Both the position numbers and the translations under genes were made by a program. From Derxia gummosa DSM 723 (GTDB lineage Bacteria; Pseudomonadota; Gammaproteobacteria; Burkholderiales; Burkholderiaceae_E): a DNA stretch of 64,000 nucleotides. The stretch is taken from positions 1-64,000 of the forward strand of contig NZ_AXWS01000007.1 in assembly GCF_000482785.1 (NCBI RefSeq), in the 5' to 3' direction. The notes beneath the pieces were generated by a model that saw only the letters and a program-made list of their open reading frames with translations, ran no database searches and was not told where the DNA came from. Below are positions 19,019 to 28,095 of the stretch, piece by piece. How positions within the stretch are numbered: position 1 is the first letter of the stretch; each line of letters opens with the position of its first letter.

Positions 19019-19656
19019 TGCAGTACCGCCTCATGATCATCGACGACCACGCGCTCATCCGCATGGGCATCGCGCGCGTGTTCGACGACACCTCCGACCT
19101 GCGCATGGTGGCCGAGGGCGACACCTATTCCGACGTGGTGCGGCAGATGGACGCCGAGGGCTGCGACCTGCTGCTGCTCGACATCGACCTGCCCGGGCGC
19201 AACGGCATCGACATCCTCAAGCTCGTGAAGAAGGACTATCCCAAGCTGCCGGTGCTGATGCTGTCGATGTACCCCGAGGACCAGTACGCGGTGCGCGTGC
19301 TCAAGGCCGGCGCCGCCGGCTATCTCAACAAGGGCAGCGCGCCCGACGTGATGGTGCAGGCCGCGCGCACCGTGCTCGGCGGCAAGAAGTACATCAGCGC
19401 CGAGATCGCCCAGGCGCTGGCAGAAAGCATCGGCCAGGACGACGACGACACGCCGCCGCACGAGAAGCTGTCCGACCGCGAGTTCCAGACGCTCAAGCTC
19501 ATCGCCTCGGGCAAGCGGCTGTCGGAAGTGGCCGAGGCGCTGTCGCTCAGCCCCAAGACCGTGTCGGTCTATCGCGCGCGCATCCTCGAAAAGATGAAGC
19601 TCGCGTCCAACGCCGAGATCACGCACTACGCGCTCAAGCACGGACTCGTGAAGTAG
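19018..19656 (+). CDS. NarL/FixJ-family response regulator
   Basis: A 212-residue regulator: receiver with phospho-acceptor Asp55 (LLLDIDLPG) and switch Lys in LNKGSAP, plus a C-terminal LuxR-type helix-turn-helix (LSDREFQTLKLIASGKRLSE, SPKTVSVYRARI). It starts within the stop codon of the upstream kinase and is therefore its likely partner. Target genes are unknown. Confidence 0.94.
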   Translation: MQYRLMIIDDHALIRMGIARVFDDTSDLRMVAEGDTYSDVVRQMDAEGCDLLLLDIDLPGRNGIDILKLVKKDYPKLPVLMLSMYPEDQYAVRVLKAGAAGYLNKGSAPDVMVQAARTVLGGKKYISAEIAQALAESIGQDDDDTPPHEKLSDREFQTLKLIASGKRLSEVAEALSLSPKTVSVYRARILEKMKLASNAEITHYALKHGLVK

Positions 19657-19807
19657 GCAGGGGCGGCCGCCGAACGGTCGCCCGTCCCATTCAAGTTACT
19701 GCGTCGCCACGCCGTCAATCCGGACAACGGGCAGAGCAGCGCCCGCGGTCCGGCACGTCCGTCGCAGCGTCATCGCGCGCGTGCCTTGCAAAGCCTTGCG
19801 AGAGTTC

Positions 19808-21376
19808 ATGCCCGACGCCGCCGCCTTCGTCCGCCAGCCCGTTTCCGCCCGCGCTCCGATGCGCGGCATGAGCGAGAACCGCCGCGCGATGATCGCCGAG
19901 CCCGATCCGGGCGCGCGCATGGCGATCCGCAGCACGCTCGGCGAATTCGGCATTACCCAGATCTCCGAGGCCAGCGACGGCGGCGACGTGATCGGCCGGC
20001 TCAAGCTGCGCCACCACGACATCATCATCTGCGCCTACAAGCTCGACCCCAGGCGCGACGGCCAGCGGTTGCTGGAGGAACTGCGCGGCAGCGGCACCCT
20101 GCCGCTGTCGACCATGTTCGTGCTGGCGATCGACAGCGGCGTGAGCGGCGACGTGATCGCCTGCGCCGACTTCGAGCCCGACGACCTCATCGTCAAGCCC
20201 TTCACCGGCGCCCAGCTCGGCCAGCGGCTGCGCCGCGTGCTCGACAAGCAGCGCTGCTTCCACGAGGTGTACCGCGCAGTCAACGAGGCCAAGACGGCCG
20301 ACGCCGCCGACGAGTGCCTGCGCCTGGCGACCGACACGCCGCGCTTTGCCGGCTCGGCCTACCGGCTCGGCGTGCGTCTGCTCATCGACTCCGGCCGGCT
20401 GGCCGACGCGCGCCGCCTGCTCGAACAGCTCATCGCCGTCCGTCCCGCGCCGTGGTCGCTGCTGGCGCTGGCGCGGGTGCATGCGCGCGACGGCCGCGAC
20501 GACGAGGCCGAGGCGCTGCTGGAGCCGCTCGTGATCGACCATCCGCGCCTGCTCGCGGCCTATGACGAGCTGGCGGCGGTGAAAGAAAGGCTGGGCAAGC
20601 ACGAGGCCGCGCTGGATGTGCTCGACAGCGCGACGCGGCTGTCGGCGCGCAATGCCGCGCGGCTGCGCCAGTCGGCGCGGCTGTGCGAGGCGACCGGCAA
20701 GGCCGAGCGCGCCGAGCAGCTGTATTCGCAGCTGGTGGCACGGGTCGAGCATTCGGCGCTGGAGAAGGCCGAGGACTACAACGCCTTCACGCGCGTGCTG
20801 CTCGCCCAGGGCAAGTTCGACGAGGCGAACCAGGTGATCGCGCGGCGGCCGGCCGGCGTCGGCGAACAGGCCGACGGTGAATTCATGGCCGCCCTGCTCG
20901 GCTACCGGCGCGCCTTCGCGGCCGGCGACCACGCCGCCACCGAGGGCGCCTTCGACCTGCTCGACGACCTGCATCGGCGCAAGGGCGCGCGGCTGAGTCC
21001 GGGTCTGGTGCTGGAGTACGCGCAGATCGCGCTCGACCGCGAGCAGACCGACTTCGCGCGCATCGCGCTGGCCGATCTGCTGGAGCGCGAGACCGCGGAT
21101 CCGGTCACGCGCCAGCGCGCCCGCACCCTGTACGAGGCCCTGCCCGCGCCCGCGGCGGTGCCGACGGCCGCGAACGACACGCCGCACCAGCTCACCTTCG
21201 AGCAGATCGACGACGCCTTCCGCAAGCTCGACGACAAGCACGACGAGGCGCTGGCCAAGGCCATCGAGCGCTCGCTGCTGCAATGGGCCGAGCGCGTGGA
21301 CATGGCGGTGCAGGTGACGGCCGCGCGCGATCGCCTCGCGCGGCACCGCAAGCGCCTCCAGACCACGGCCGACTGA
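19808..21376 (+). CDS. Degenerate receiver domain with TPR repeats
   Basis: A response-regulator-like domain of about 140 residues followed by tetratricopeptide-type helical repeats to the C-terminus, about 522 residues if the ATG at 19808 is used (several in-frame ATGs follow). At the position where a phospho-acceptor Asp is expected the sequence reads IIICAYKLDPRRDGQ, so Ala (residue 76) replaces Asp, although the acidic pocket (IAEPDPG) and the Lys of VKPF remain. It is probably a protein-interaction adaptor not controlled by phosphorylation. It follows the NarL gene by 151 bases; function unknown. Confidence 0.85.
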   Translation: MPDAAAFVRQPVSARAPMRGMSENRRAMIAEPDPGARMAIRSTLGEFGITQISEASDGGDVIGRLKLRHHDIIICAYKLDPRRDGQRLLEELRGSGTLPLSTMFVLAIDSGVSGDVIACADFEPDDLIVKPFTGAQLGQRLRRVLDKQRCFHEVYRAVNEAKTADAADECLRLATDTPRFAGSAYRLGVRLLIDSGRLADARRLLEQLIAVRPAPWSLLALARVHARDGRDDEAEALLEPLVIDHPRLLAAYDELAAVKERLGKHEAALDVLDSATRLSARNAARLRQSARLCEATGKAERAEQLYSQLVARVEHSALEKAEDYNAFTRVLLAQGKFDEANQVIARRPAGVGEQADGEFMAALLGYRRAFAAGDHAATEGAFDLLDDLHRRKGARLSPGLVLEYAQIALDREQTDFARIALADLLERETADPVTRQRARTLYEALPAPAAVPTAANDTPHQLTFEQIDDAFRKLDDKHDEALAKAIERSLLQWAERVDMAVQVTAARDRLARHRKRLQTTAD

Positions 21377-21487
21377 GCGCCGGCCGCCCGTCGACGGCTA
21401 CCGCCAGGCCCGTCGTAACGGCCCGGTGGGACACAAGACCGGCCGGCCCAGGCGGCCACCCGAAGCGCAGTGCCGCCCGACCGGGCG

Positions 21488-23731
21488 TCACACCCGTTGC
21501 AGGCGCACCCGGAATTCGCTGCCCAAGCCCGGCTCGCTCGCCACGTCGAGCATGCCGCCCATCTCGCGCACCATCTGCTGCGCGAGCACCAGGCCGATGC
21601 CACTGCCCTCGATCGGTTCGCCCTCGCGCCCGAGGCGGTTGAAGGGCTGGAACAACTGGTCGAGCTGCTCGGCGCTCAGACCGATGCCGGTGTCGCGCAC
21701 GCAGATCGCCAGGCAATCCTGACAATCGGTCGGCCGATCGATCCACAGCCTCACCTCGCCGCCGGCGCGGTTGTACTTGATCGCGTTCGACATCAGGTTG
21801 ATGAGCACCTGCTTGAGCCGCAGCCGGTCGGCCAGCACCGCCTGGGCCGGCAGCACGTCGGCCAGCAGCCGGATCGAACCGGTCGCCGCGAGCGGCAGCA
21901 TCAGATCGAGCACCTCCTCGGCCAGCGGCCGCAGCGGCACCGGCGCCAGCGTCGCCACCGGCGCCTCGGATTCGGCACGCGCCATGTGCAGCACCTCGTT
22001 CACGACCGTGAGCAGATGCTCGCCGGCACCGACGATGCGCGCGAGCCGCTCGCGCTGGCCCGGCGTGGGCGGATCGTGGCGGTCGGCGGTCATGAGCTGG
22101 GCGAAGCCGAGCACCGCGTTGAGCGGCGTGCGCACCTCATGGCTCAGGCGCGAGATGAACTCGCCCTTGGCACGACTCGCGCGCTCGGCCGTGTCGCGCG
22201 CGCGCAGCGCGGTCTCGGCCAGCTTGCGATCGGTGATGTCCCATTGCACGCCGATCATGCGCAGGCCGTGCTCGCCGGCGACGCTGTAGCCGCGTCCGGC
22301 CAGCCAGCGCACCTCGCCGTCGGCATGACGCACACGCACGTCGATGTCGTAGGCACCGCCGGTGAGCAGGGCGCGGCGCATCTCGCGGCGCAGCCGGTTG
22401 ACGTCTGCCGGCTCGACGGCCGTCTCCCAGGCGGCGCGCACGTCGCGGCCGTCGGACGGCGCACCGGTCACGAGCTCGAACATCTTCTCGTCCCAGATCG
22501 CGCGCCGCGTGCCGGGGTGGTATTCCCACACGCCGAGGCCGACCACGTCGGCGGCGAAACGCAGGCGTTGCAGCGCCTCGCGCGCGCTGTCCTCGGCGCG
22601 CATGCGCTCGGTCACGTCCCAGTCGGCGCCGAGCAGGCGCACGACACGGCCTTGCGGGTCGCGGAAGACTCGGCCGCGCGCGTGGATCGAGCGCACCGCG
22701 CCGTCGTCGCGCCGGACGATGCGGAAGTAGTCCTCGTAGTCGCCGTCGCCCTGGACGACGGCATGCATGCGCGCCATCGCGCGCTCGGCATCGTCGGGAT
22801 GGAGGATGGCGCGCCAGTCGGCGGTGCTGCCGATGCGCGCATGCCGGCCGAGGCCGTGGATGCGGCTCCATTCCTCGTCCCAGTGGTAGGTGCCGGTGTC
22901 GAGATTCCATTCCCACACGCCGACGCCGGCGGCCTCGGTGGCGAGCTGGTGGCGCTCGACCAGATCGGCGAGCGCGCGTTCGGCGTTGTGGCGCTCGGTC
23001 GTGTCCCAGCACACGCCGACGATGCGGGTCATGCCGCCCGCGCCCGGCTGGCCGATGGCGCGCATCGCCAGCCGGCGCCGGCTGCCGTCGGGCAGCGTCG
23101 CCCACAGTTCGTCACTGAAGCTGCGGCCGGTGGCAGCGTTGGCGCGGAAGACGTCCATCGCATGCGCGACGCCGTCGTGACCGAAGCTCGCCAGCAGGAT
23201 GTCCTTCAGCGGGCGCGGATCGTCCGGGCGGCAGCCGAGCAGGCAGTAGAGGCCGCTGTCCCAGAACATGCGGTCATCGGCGATGTCGTGTTCCCAGAAA
23301 CCGAGGCCGAGCCCTTCGGTCACGAGCGCGAGCCGACGCCCGGTGTCGCCGGCGAGCACTTCGGCGGGATCGGGCGGTGCCACGTCGAACAGCGCGGCGC
23401 AGGGCTGGCAGGACTCGCGCGGCACATGCAGCCACACGATCGCGGGCAAGGGGCCGCAGATCTGCCAGCTCAGATCATCGACGCCCGACAGGCGGATGCG
23501 ACCGACCGGCGGCGACTGGCGATCGACCCCGGCCAGCGCCAGCGTCAGCCGCGCGCCCGCCGCGCGCCAGACCGCCGCGGCCGAGGCATTGACCGCGACC
23601 ACGCGCCGGTTCTCATCCAGCAGCAGCCCCGGACAGGGCGCGTGCGAGAGTGCCGCCCGCAATGACGCGAGACGGTCATCCACAGCGGATGCGGTCGGCT
23701 CAGCCGGCAGAGCGATTGCCTGGTGCAACAT
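21488..23731 (-). CDS. PAS-domain sensor histidine kinase
   Basis: A 747-residue cytoplasmic kinase. An N-terminal PAS-like segment is followed by three PAS/PAC units (about 135-250, 260-378, 388-502), the last two with LGADWDVTER and IGVQWDITDR ends. A HisKA domain has His531 in SRLSHEVRTPLNA, and the HATPase domain has NLMSNAIKY, DTGIGL and GSGIGLVL. No membrane segment and no receiver are seen, and no response regulator is adjacent on this strand, so it is an orphan kinase. It is divergent from the DUF1841 gene. Confidence 0.92.
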   Translation of the reverse strand: MLHQAIALPAEPTASAVDDRLASLRAALSHAPCPGLLLDENRRVVAVNASAAAVWRAAGARLTLALAGVDRQSPPVGRIRLSGVDDLSWQICGPLPAIVWLHVPRESCQPCAALFDVAPPDPAEVLAGDTGRRLALVTEGLGLGFWEHDIADDRMFWDSGLYCLLGCRPDDPRPLKDILLASFGHDGVAHAMDVFRANAATGRSFSDELWATLPDGSRRRLAMRAIGQPGAGGMTRIVGVCWDTTERHNAERALADLVERHQLATEAAGVGVWEWNLDTGTYHWDEEWSRIHGLGRHARIGSTADWRAILHPDDAERAMARMHAVVQGDGDYEDYFRIVRRDDGAVRSIHARGRVFRDPQGRVVRLLGADWDVTERMRAEDSAREALQRLRFAADVVGLGVWEYHPGTRRAIWDEKMFELVTGAPSDGRDVRAAWETAVEPADVNRLRREMRRALLTGGAYDIDVRVRHADGEVRWLAGRGYSVAGEHGLRMIGVQWDITDRKLAETALRARDTAERASRAKGEFISRLSHEVRTPLNAVLGFAQLMTADRHDPPTPGQRERLARIVGAGEHLLTVVNEVLHMARAESEAPVATLAPVPLRPLAEEVLDLMLPLAATGSIRLLADVLPAQAVLADRLRLKQVLINLMSNAIKYNRAGGEVRLWIDRPTDCQDCLAICVRDTGIGLSAEQLDQLFQPFNRLGREGEPIEGSGIGLVLAQQMVREMGGMLDVASEPGLGSEFRVRLQRV

Positions 23732-23791
23732 CCGGCCGGAAGCTGTAGTTGGTCATTAGACAAATCTGCCCGCTAGAGGAATCGGCTGTCG

Positions 23792-23821
23792 TTTATACCG
23801 AATTAGCCGATTTCATGTCCA
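23792..23821 (-). promoter_or_regulatory. Candidate sigma-70 promoter of the PAS kinase
   Basis: On the minus strand, TGGACA (23821-23816), an 18-base spacer and TATAAA (23797-23792), about 60 bases before the kinase start, in an AT-rich patch of the 136-base divergent gap. Confidence 0.45.
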
Positions 23822-23867
23822 AGTGTTACTTGCCGGCTACCCCCAGCCGGTGGTGAGAAAGCCAAAA

Positions 23868-24287
23868 ATGTTCAACCCGAGCCGTGACCAGGTGCGCGAG
23901 TTCTTCCGCAACGCCTGGCGCAAGCATGTCGAGCGACTGCCGCTCGAACCGCTGGAGGCGATCGCCGCCGACTGGATCGCCGAGCATCCCGAGTACCACG
24001 ACGATCTGGCCGCGACGGTCGAGGTCGATTACTCGATCGACGCCGGCCGCACCAACCCTTTCCTGCATCTGTCGATGCATCTGAGCCTGGCCGAGCAGGT
24101 GCAGGTGGACCAGCCGCGCGGCATCAAGGCGGCCGTGGAGACGCTGGCGCGTCGCGCCGGCTCGCTGCACGAAGCGCATCACGCCGCGATGGACTGCCTG
24201 GGCGAGATGCTCTGGACCGCCCAGCGCAGCAGCCAGCCGCCGGATGGCGAGGCCTATGTGGACTGCGTGCGGCGCAAGGCGGGCTGA
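23868..24287 (+). CDS. DUF1841 family protein
   Basis: A 139-residue protein that begins MFNPSRDQVREFFRNAWRK, the signature start of DUF1841 proteins, which are common in beta- and gammaproteobacteria and have no assigned function. It is mostly helical and soluble. The ATG at 23868 was preferred to an upstream TTG because it matches the family start. It is a single gene, convergent with the cytochrome genes. Confidence 0.85.
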   Translation: MFNPSRDQVREFFRNAWRKHVERLPLEPLEAIAADWIAEHPEYHDDLAATVEVDYSIDAGRTNPFLHLSMHLSLAEQVQVDQPRGIKAAVETLARRAGSLHEAHHAAMDCLGEMLWTAQRSSQPPDGEAYVDCVRRKAG

Positions 24288-24350
24288 ACGGGATCGCCCC
24301 GCGCATGGTGCCCGGCCCGTCCCGGCCTGCGTCGGAACCCGCCGATCGCG

Positions 24351-24719
24351 TCAGCGCCGCGTGACGAGACTGCCCGGCAGCGAGGCCAGATAGGCCGCGA
24401 TGTCGTCGATCTCGGCCGTCGTGAGCTGGGCCGCCATGCCCTGCATGATCGCGTTGCGCCGGCCTTCCAGCTTGCCGTCGGGCTTGCGATAGGCACGCAG
24501 CGCCTGCACCAGATAGTCGGGATGCTGGCCCGCGAGCCGCGGGTAGCTCGCATCGATCGGCGAGTTGAAGTCGGCGCCGTGGCAGCTTGCGCAGGCGTGC
24601 TTCTGCGCGGCAGCCTTGCCGCGCTCGATGTCGCCGGCACGGGCCGGCACGGCAGCGGTCAGCAGCGCGAGGCTTGCAAGCGCTGTCAGCGCGAGACGGA
24701 AGCTGAGGACGGGCGTCAT
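24351..24719 (-). CDS. Class I c-type cytochrome
   Basis: A 122-residue periplasmic monohaem cytochrome c with an N-terminal signal peptide (cleavage likely after PARA at about 28), a haem-binding CASCH at residues 43-47, and a likely axial Met in the AIMQGMAAQL segment. It resembles one half of cytochrome c4 or c553-type carriers. Its ATG overlaps the upstream cytochrome stop codon by one base, so the two are produced together. Confidence 0.92.
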   Translation of the reverse strand: MTPVLSFRLALTALASLALLTAAVPARAGDIERGKAAAQKHACASCHGADFNSPIDASYPRLAGQHPDYLVQALRAYRKPDGKLEGRRNAIMQGMAAQLTTAEIDDIAAYLASLPGSLVTRR

Positions 24720-25069
24720 CACTTCTGCTCCGAATACAGCGCCGCGAGATCGAGGATGTCCTGATCGCTCAGCGATTGCGCCACGCCACGCATGGTCGGA
24801 TGCCGTCGCTCGCCCTTCTTGTAGGCGTGCAGCGCGCTGGCGATGTAGCCGGCCGACTGGCCGCCGATGCGGGGCACCCGGTACACCTCCGGGAAGGACG
24901 ACTTGTAGTCGGCGATGCCGTGGCAGCCGATGCAGGCGGCGTTCTTCTGGCGGCCGGCCTCGGGGTCGCCGCGCGGCGCGTCGGCGGTCTGGGCGAAGGC
25001 AGGAGCGGCGAGCACGCAGGCGAGCGCGAGCGCTGCGGCCTGCGAGGCGGGGACGGTGGGCATGCGCAT
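24719..25069 (-). CDS. Class I c-type cytochrome
   Basis: A 116-residue periplasmic monohaem cytochrome c: signal peptide (AAPAFA cleavage at about 26), haem motif CIGCH at 46-50 and a probable axial Met in HPTMRGVA. The ATG at 25069, with AGGA upstream, is preferred to longer forms. With the coupled downstream cytochrome it may form a two-part c4-like electron carrier; redox partners are not encoded nearby. Confidence 0.92.
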   Translation of the reverse strand: MRMPTVPASQAAALALACVLAAPAFAQTADAPRGDPEAGRQKNAACIGCHGIADYKSSFPEVYRVPRIGGQSAGYIASALHAYKKGERRHPTMRGVAQSLSDQDILDLAALYSEQK

Positions 25070-25304
25070 CGTGATCCTGTGGAAACGGTTGGCGGGGCCG
25101 GGGTTCCGGGTCAACACAGCGAAGCCCGCACACTGTCCGGCGCCACGCCGCCGAACCCAACCCGGTGAAACACGGAGTCACAGCGGCATGGTCGGAAACC
25201 GCGATGCACAATGCGCTGGTCCGCCATACGCCTGCGTGCTGGGCGCCCTGGCAGCCGCACCGCGCCCGCCGGACGCCCGGCCTCCCAACCGACATCGCCT
25301 TGCC

Positions 25305-26162
25305 ATGACCAGTCCCGCTCCTCGTTTCGAAGGCTCTTCCAACTACGTCGCCACCGACGATCTCAAGCTCGCGGTCAACGCCGCCATCCGGCTGCAACGC
25401 CCGCTGCTCATCAAGGGCGAGCCGGGCACGGGCAAGACGCTGCTCGCCGAGGAAGTGGCCGCCGCGCTCGGCATGCCGCTGCTGCAATGGCACATCAAGA
25501 GCACGACCAAGGCGCAGCAAGGGCTGTACGAGTACGACGCGGTCTCGCGGCTGCGGGATTCGCAGCTCGGCGACGAGCGCGTGAAGGACATCGGCAACTA
25601 CATCGTGCGGGGCGTGCTGTGGCAGGCCTTCGCGGCCGAACAGCCGGTCGTGCTGCTGATCGACGAGATCGACAAGGCCGACATCGAGTTCCCGAACGAC
25701 CTGCTGCGCGAACTCGACCGCATGGAATTCCACGTGTACGAGACGCGCGAACTCGTCCGCGCGAGGCACCGGCCGGTGGTCATCATCACCAGCAACAACG
25801 AGAAGGAGCTGCCCGACGCCTTCCTGCGTCGCTGCTTCTTCCACTACATCCGCTTTCCGGACCGCGACACGATGGAGAAGATCGTCGAGGTGCATCATCC
25901 GGGCGTGAAGCGCGAACTGCTGCAGCGCGCGCTGGCGGCCTTCTACCAGATGCGCGACATGCCGGGCCTGAAGAAGAAGCCGTCCACATCCGAGCTGGTC
26001 GACTGGCTGCGCCTGCTGATCGCCGAGGACGTGACGCCCGAGATGCTGCATGCCGACGGCGGGCGCGCCGTCGTGCCGCCGATGCTCGGCGCGCTGCTCA
26101 AGAACGAGCAGGATCTCGGGCTGTTCGAGAAGCTGGTGGCGATGGCCAATCGAGGGCGCTGA
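25305..26162 (+). CDS. MoxR-family AAA+ ATPase (CoxD/CbbQ-like)
   Basis: A 285-residue AAA+ ATPase. Walker A GEPGTGKT is at 38-45, Walker B VVLLIDEID at 115-123, then sensor 1 VIITSNNEKEL and arginine finger-like FLRRCFFHYIRFP. It belongs to the MoxR group that pairs with VWA proteins, as CoxD/CoxE or CbbQ/CbbO do. The ATG at 25305 fits the family. The VWA partner starts 75 bases downstream. Confidence 0.92.
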   Translation: MTSPAPRFEGSSNYVATDDLKLAVNAAIRLQRPLLIKGEPGTGKTLLAEEVAAALGMPLLQWHIKSTTKAQQGLYEYDAVSRLRDSQLGDERVKDIGNYIVRGVLWQAFAAEQPVVLLIDEIDKADIEFPNDLLRELDRMEFHVYETRELVRARHRPVVIITSNNEKELPDAFLRRCFFHYIRFPDRDTMEKIVEVHHPGVKRELLQRALAAFYQMRDMPGLKKKPSTSELVDWLRLLIAEDVTPEMLHADGGRAVVPPMLGALLKNEQDLGLFEKLVAMANRGR

Positions 26163-26237
26163 GGCCGGCGCGCCCACCGTCGTTTCCGTTCACGGCGCCG
26201 GCACTTGCCGTCGGCGCATCGGCCATGGAGTCCGCCA

Positions 26238-27413
26238 ATGCTCATCGGCTTCTTTTTCCACCTGCGCGACGCCGGGCTGAAGGTCTCGATCAAGGAGCTG
26301 CTCACGCTCATCGAGGCGCTGAAGGCCGAGGTGATCGGCCCGTCGATCGACGAGTTCTACCAGCTCGCGCGCACCGTGCTCATCAAGGACGAGTCGCTGT
26401 ACGACAAGTTCGACCGCGCCTTCGGCAACTACTTCGCGGGCGTCGAGAGCGTTGCCGAGGCGCTGAAGGAAGTGCCGCTCGACTGGCTCATCAAGGAACT
26501 CGAACGCCAGCTCACCGAGGAGCAGAAGGCGAACGCCAAGTCGCTCGGCGGGCTGGAGGAGCTGATGAAACGCCTCAAGGAGCTGCTTGACGAGCAGAAG
26601 GAAAAGCACGCGGGCGGCAACAAGTGGATCGGCACCGGCGGCACCAGCCCCTTTGGCCACGGCGGCTACAACCCCGAGGGCATCCGCATCGGCGGCGAGG
26701 GCGAGCACCGACGCGCGGTAAAGGTGTGGGACGAACGCGCCTTTCGGGATTACGACGCCAACCTTGAGATCGGCACCCGCAACATCAAGGTGGCGCTGCG
26801 ACGCCTGAGGCGCTTCGCGCGCGAGGGCGCGGCGGAAGAACTGGACCTGGAACAGACGATTGCCGGCACCGCGCGCAACGCCGGCTGGCTCGACCTGCGC
26901 ATGCGGCCCGAGCGGCACAACGCGGTAAAGGTGCTGATGCTACTAGACGTGGGCGGCACGATGGACGACCACGTGCGCAAGACCGAGGAGCTGTTCTCGG
27001 CCGCGCGGGCCGAGTTCAAGCACATGGAGTTTTTCTACTTCCACAACTGCGTGTACGACTGGGTGTGGAAGGACAACGCACGCCGCTATGCCGAGCGCAC
27101 GCCGACGACCGAACTGCTGCACAAGTACACGCCCGACTACAAGCTGATCTTCGTGGGCGACGCAACGATGAGCCCCTACGAGATCCTCCAGCCCAACGGC
27201 AGCGTCGAGTACAGCAACGTCGAGCCGGGCGCGGTCTGGCTGCGGCGGCTGATCGAAGCCTTTCCGCACTTTGCGTGGGTGAATCCGGAGCCGGAACAGC
27301 TCTGGCAGTACCGCCAGAGCATCGACGTCATCAGGCACATCATGGGCGGGCGGATGTTCCCGCTCACGGTGGAGGGGCTGGACCGGGCGGTGCGGCAGCT
27401 ATCGCGTACCTGA
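26238..27413 (+). CDS. VWA-domain protein, CoxE-like
   Basis: A 391-residue protein with a helical N-terminal half (charged, coiled-coil-like about 75-125) and a C-terminal von Willebrand A-like domain. The metal site is reduced: the MIDAS motif reads LLDVGGTMDD (Asp237, Thr241) rather than DxSxS. The ATG at 26238 begins MLIGFFFHLRDAGLKVS, which matches the family start. It is paired with the MoxR ATPase upstream, presumably to remodel or load cofactor into an unidentified target; no CO dehydrogenase or RuBisCO genes are present. Confidence 0.9.
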   Translation: MLIGFFFHLRDAGLKVSIKELLTLIEALKAEVIGPSIDEFYQLARTVLIKDESLYDKFDRAFGNYFAGVESVAEALKEVPLDWLIKELERQLTEEQKANAKSLGGLEELMKRLKELLDEQKEKHAGGNKWIGTGGTSPFGHGGYNPEGIRIGGEGEHRRAVKVWDERAFRDYDANLEIGTRNIKVALRRLRRFAREGAAEELDLEQTIAGTARNAGWLDLRMRPERHNAVKVLMLLDVGGTMDDHVRKTEELFSAARAEFKHMEFFYFHNCVYDWVWKDNARRYAERTPTTELLHKYTPDYKLIFVGDATMSPYEILQPNGSVEYSNVEPGAVWLRRLIEAFPHFAWVNPEPEQLWQYRQSIDVIRHIMGGRMFPLTVEGLDRAVRQLSRT

Positions 27414-27495
27414 GGGTTGGCGCGGTTGCCGCGCAGGCTGTCGCGGTTGTCGTGCGCTCGAAGGCGACGCCCTCGCACGGCCGCCGCCCCAAGAC

Positions 27496-28056
27496 TCAGC
27501 TCGCCTTGCCCTGACGGACGATGAGCTGGCTGTCCACTGAGCGCACGCCCGGCGTGGAGGCCGCGAGCTGCTCGGCCTTTTCGCGCGCGGCGAAGGTTTC
27601 GACCTCGCCTTGGAGGCGCACGCGGCCGTCGTCGGTCTCCACCTTGATGTCACGCGCCTTCACCTCGGGCGCGCGGGCCAGCGCGGTCTTGACCTCGGCG
27701 GTGATGCGGGTGTCGGTGGCGGCCCGGCCGGTGGCGTCGGCGGCGGCGCCTGCCTTGTCCTTCGCGTCATGAGCCGCATCGGCCGTGGCATCACCGGCGC
27801 GGCCTGCGGCCTGGCGTACGTCGTCGGCGAGTTCGCGCGCCTGCTCGCCAGCGCGCTCGGCGGCGCGATCGGTGGCGGCGCCGGCCTTGTCGAGCGCGGC
27901 GCGCCCGTCGGCCACCGCGCCGTCCACCTGCTGGCCGAGGGTTTTCGGTTGTTCGGATTCATGGCGATCGCAAGCAGCGAGGCCCGCGCCTGCGAGGGCG
28001 GCAATCAGCACCGCGACGAGGCGGCGCGCACCGGCGTGACCGGGTCTGACGTTCAT
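27496..28056 (-). CDS. BON-domain lipoprotein with LEA-like repeats
   Basis: A 186-residue lipoprotein. The signal peptide ends in lipobox LAAC at about 28. Residues roughly 45-115 are an Ala/Asp/Lys-rich amphipathic stretch resembling LEA or apolipoprotein repeats (AGAATDRAAERAGEQAREL). A BON domain follows at about 117-183 (RVRLQGEVETFAAREKAEQL). BON proteins such as OsmY usually protect the envelope under stress. The ATG at 28056 has an AAAGGAG Shine-Dalgarno. Stress-envelope function is inferred. Confidence 0.85.
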   Translation of the reverse strand: MNVRPGHAGARRLVAVLIAALAGAGLAACDRHESEQPKTLGQQVDGAVADGRAALDKAGAATDRAAERAGEQARELADDVRQAAGRAGDATADAAHDAKDKAGAAADATGRAATDTRITAEVKTALARAPEVKARDIKVETDDGRVRLQGEVETFAAREKAEQLAASTPGVRSVDSQLIVRQGKAS

Positions 28057-28076
28057 GGCGTGCTCCTTTCGTGAGG

Positions 28077-28095
28077 TGGCAGCACGGTGCTGCCA
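28077..28095. promoter_or_regulatory. Perfect inverted repeat in the BON lipoprotein leader
   Basis: TGGCAGCA-CGG-TGCTGCCA, an 8-bp perfect stem with a 3-base centre, lying 21 bases upstream of the lipoprotein ATG. It has no T-tract, so it is not a terminator; an operator or an RNA hairpin near the ribosome site are both possible. Confidence 0.45.
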
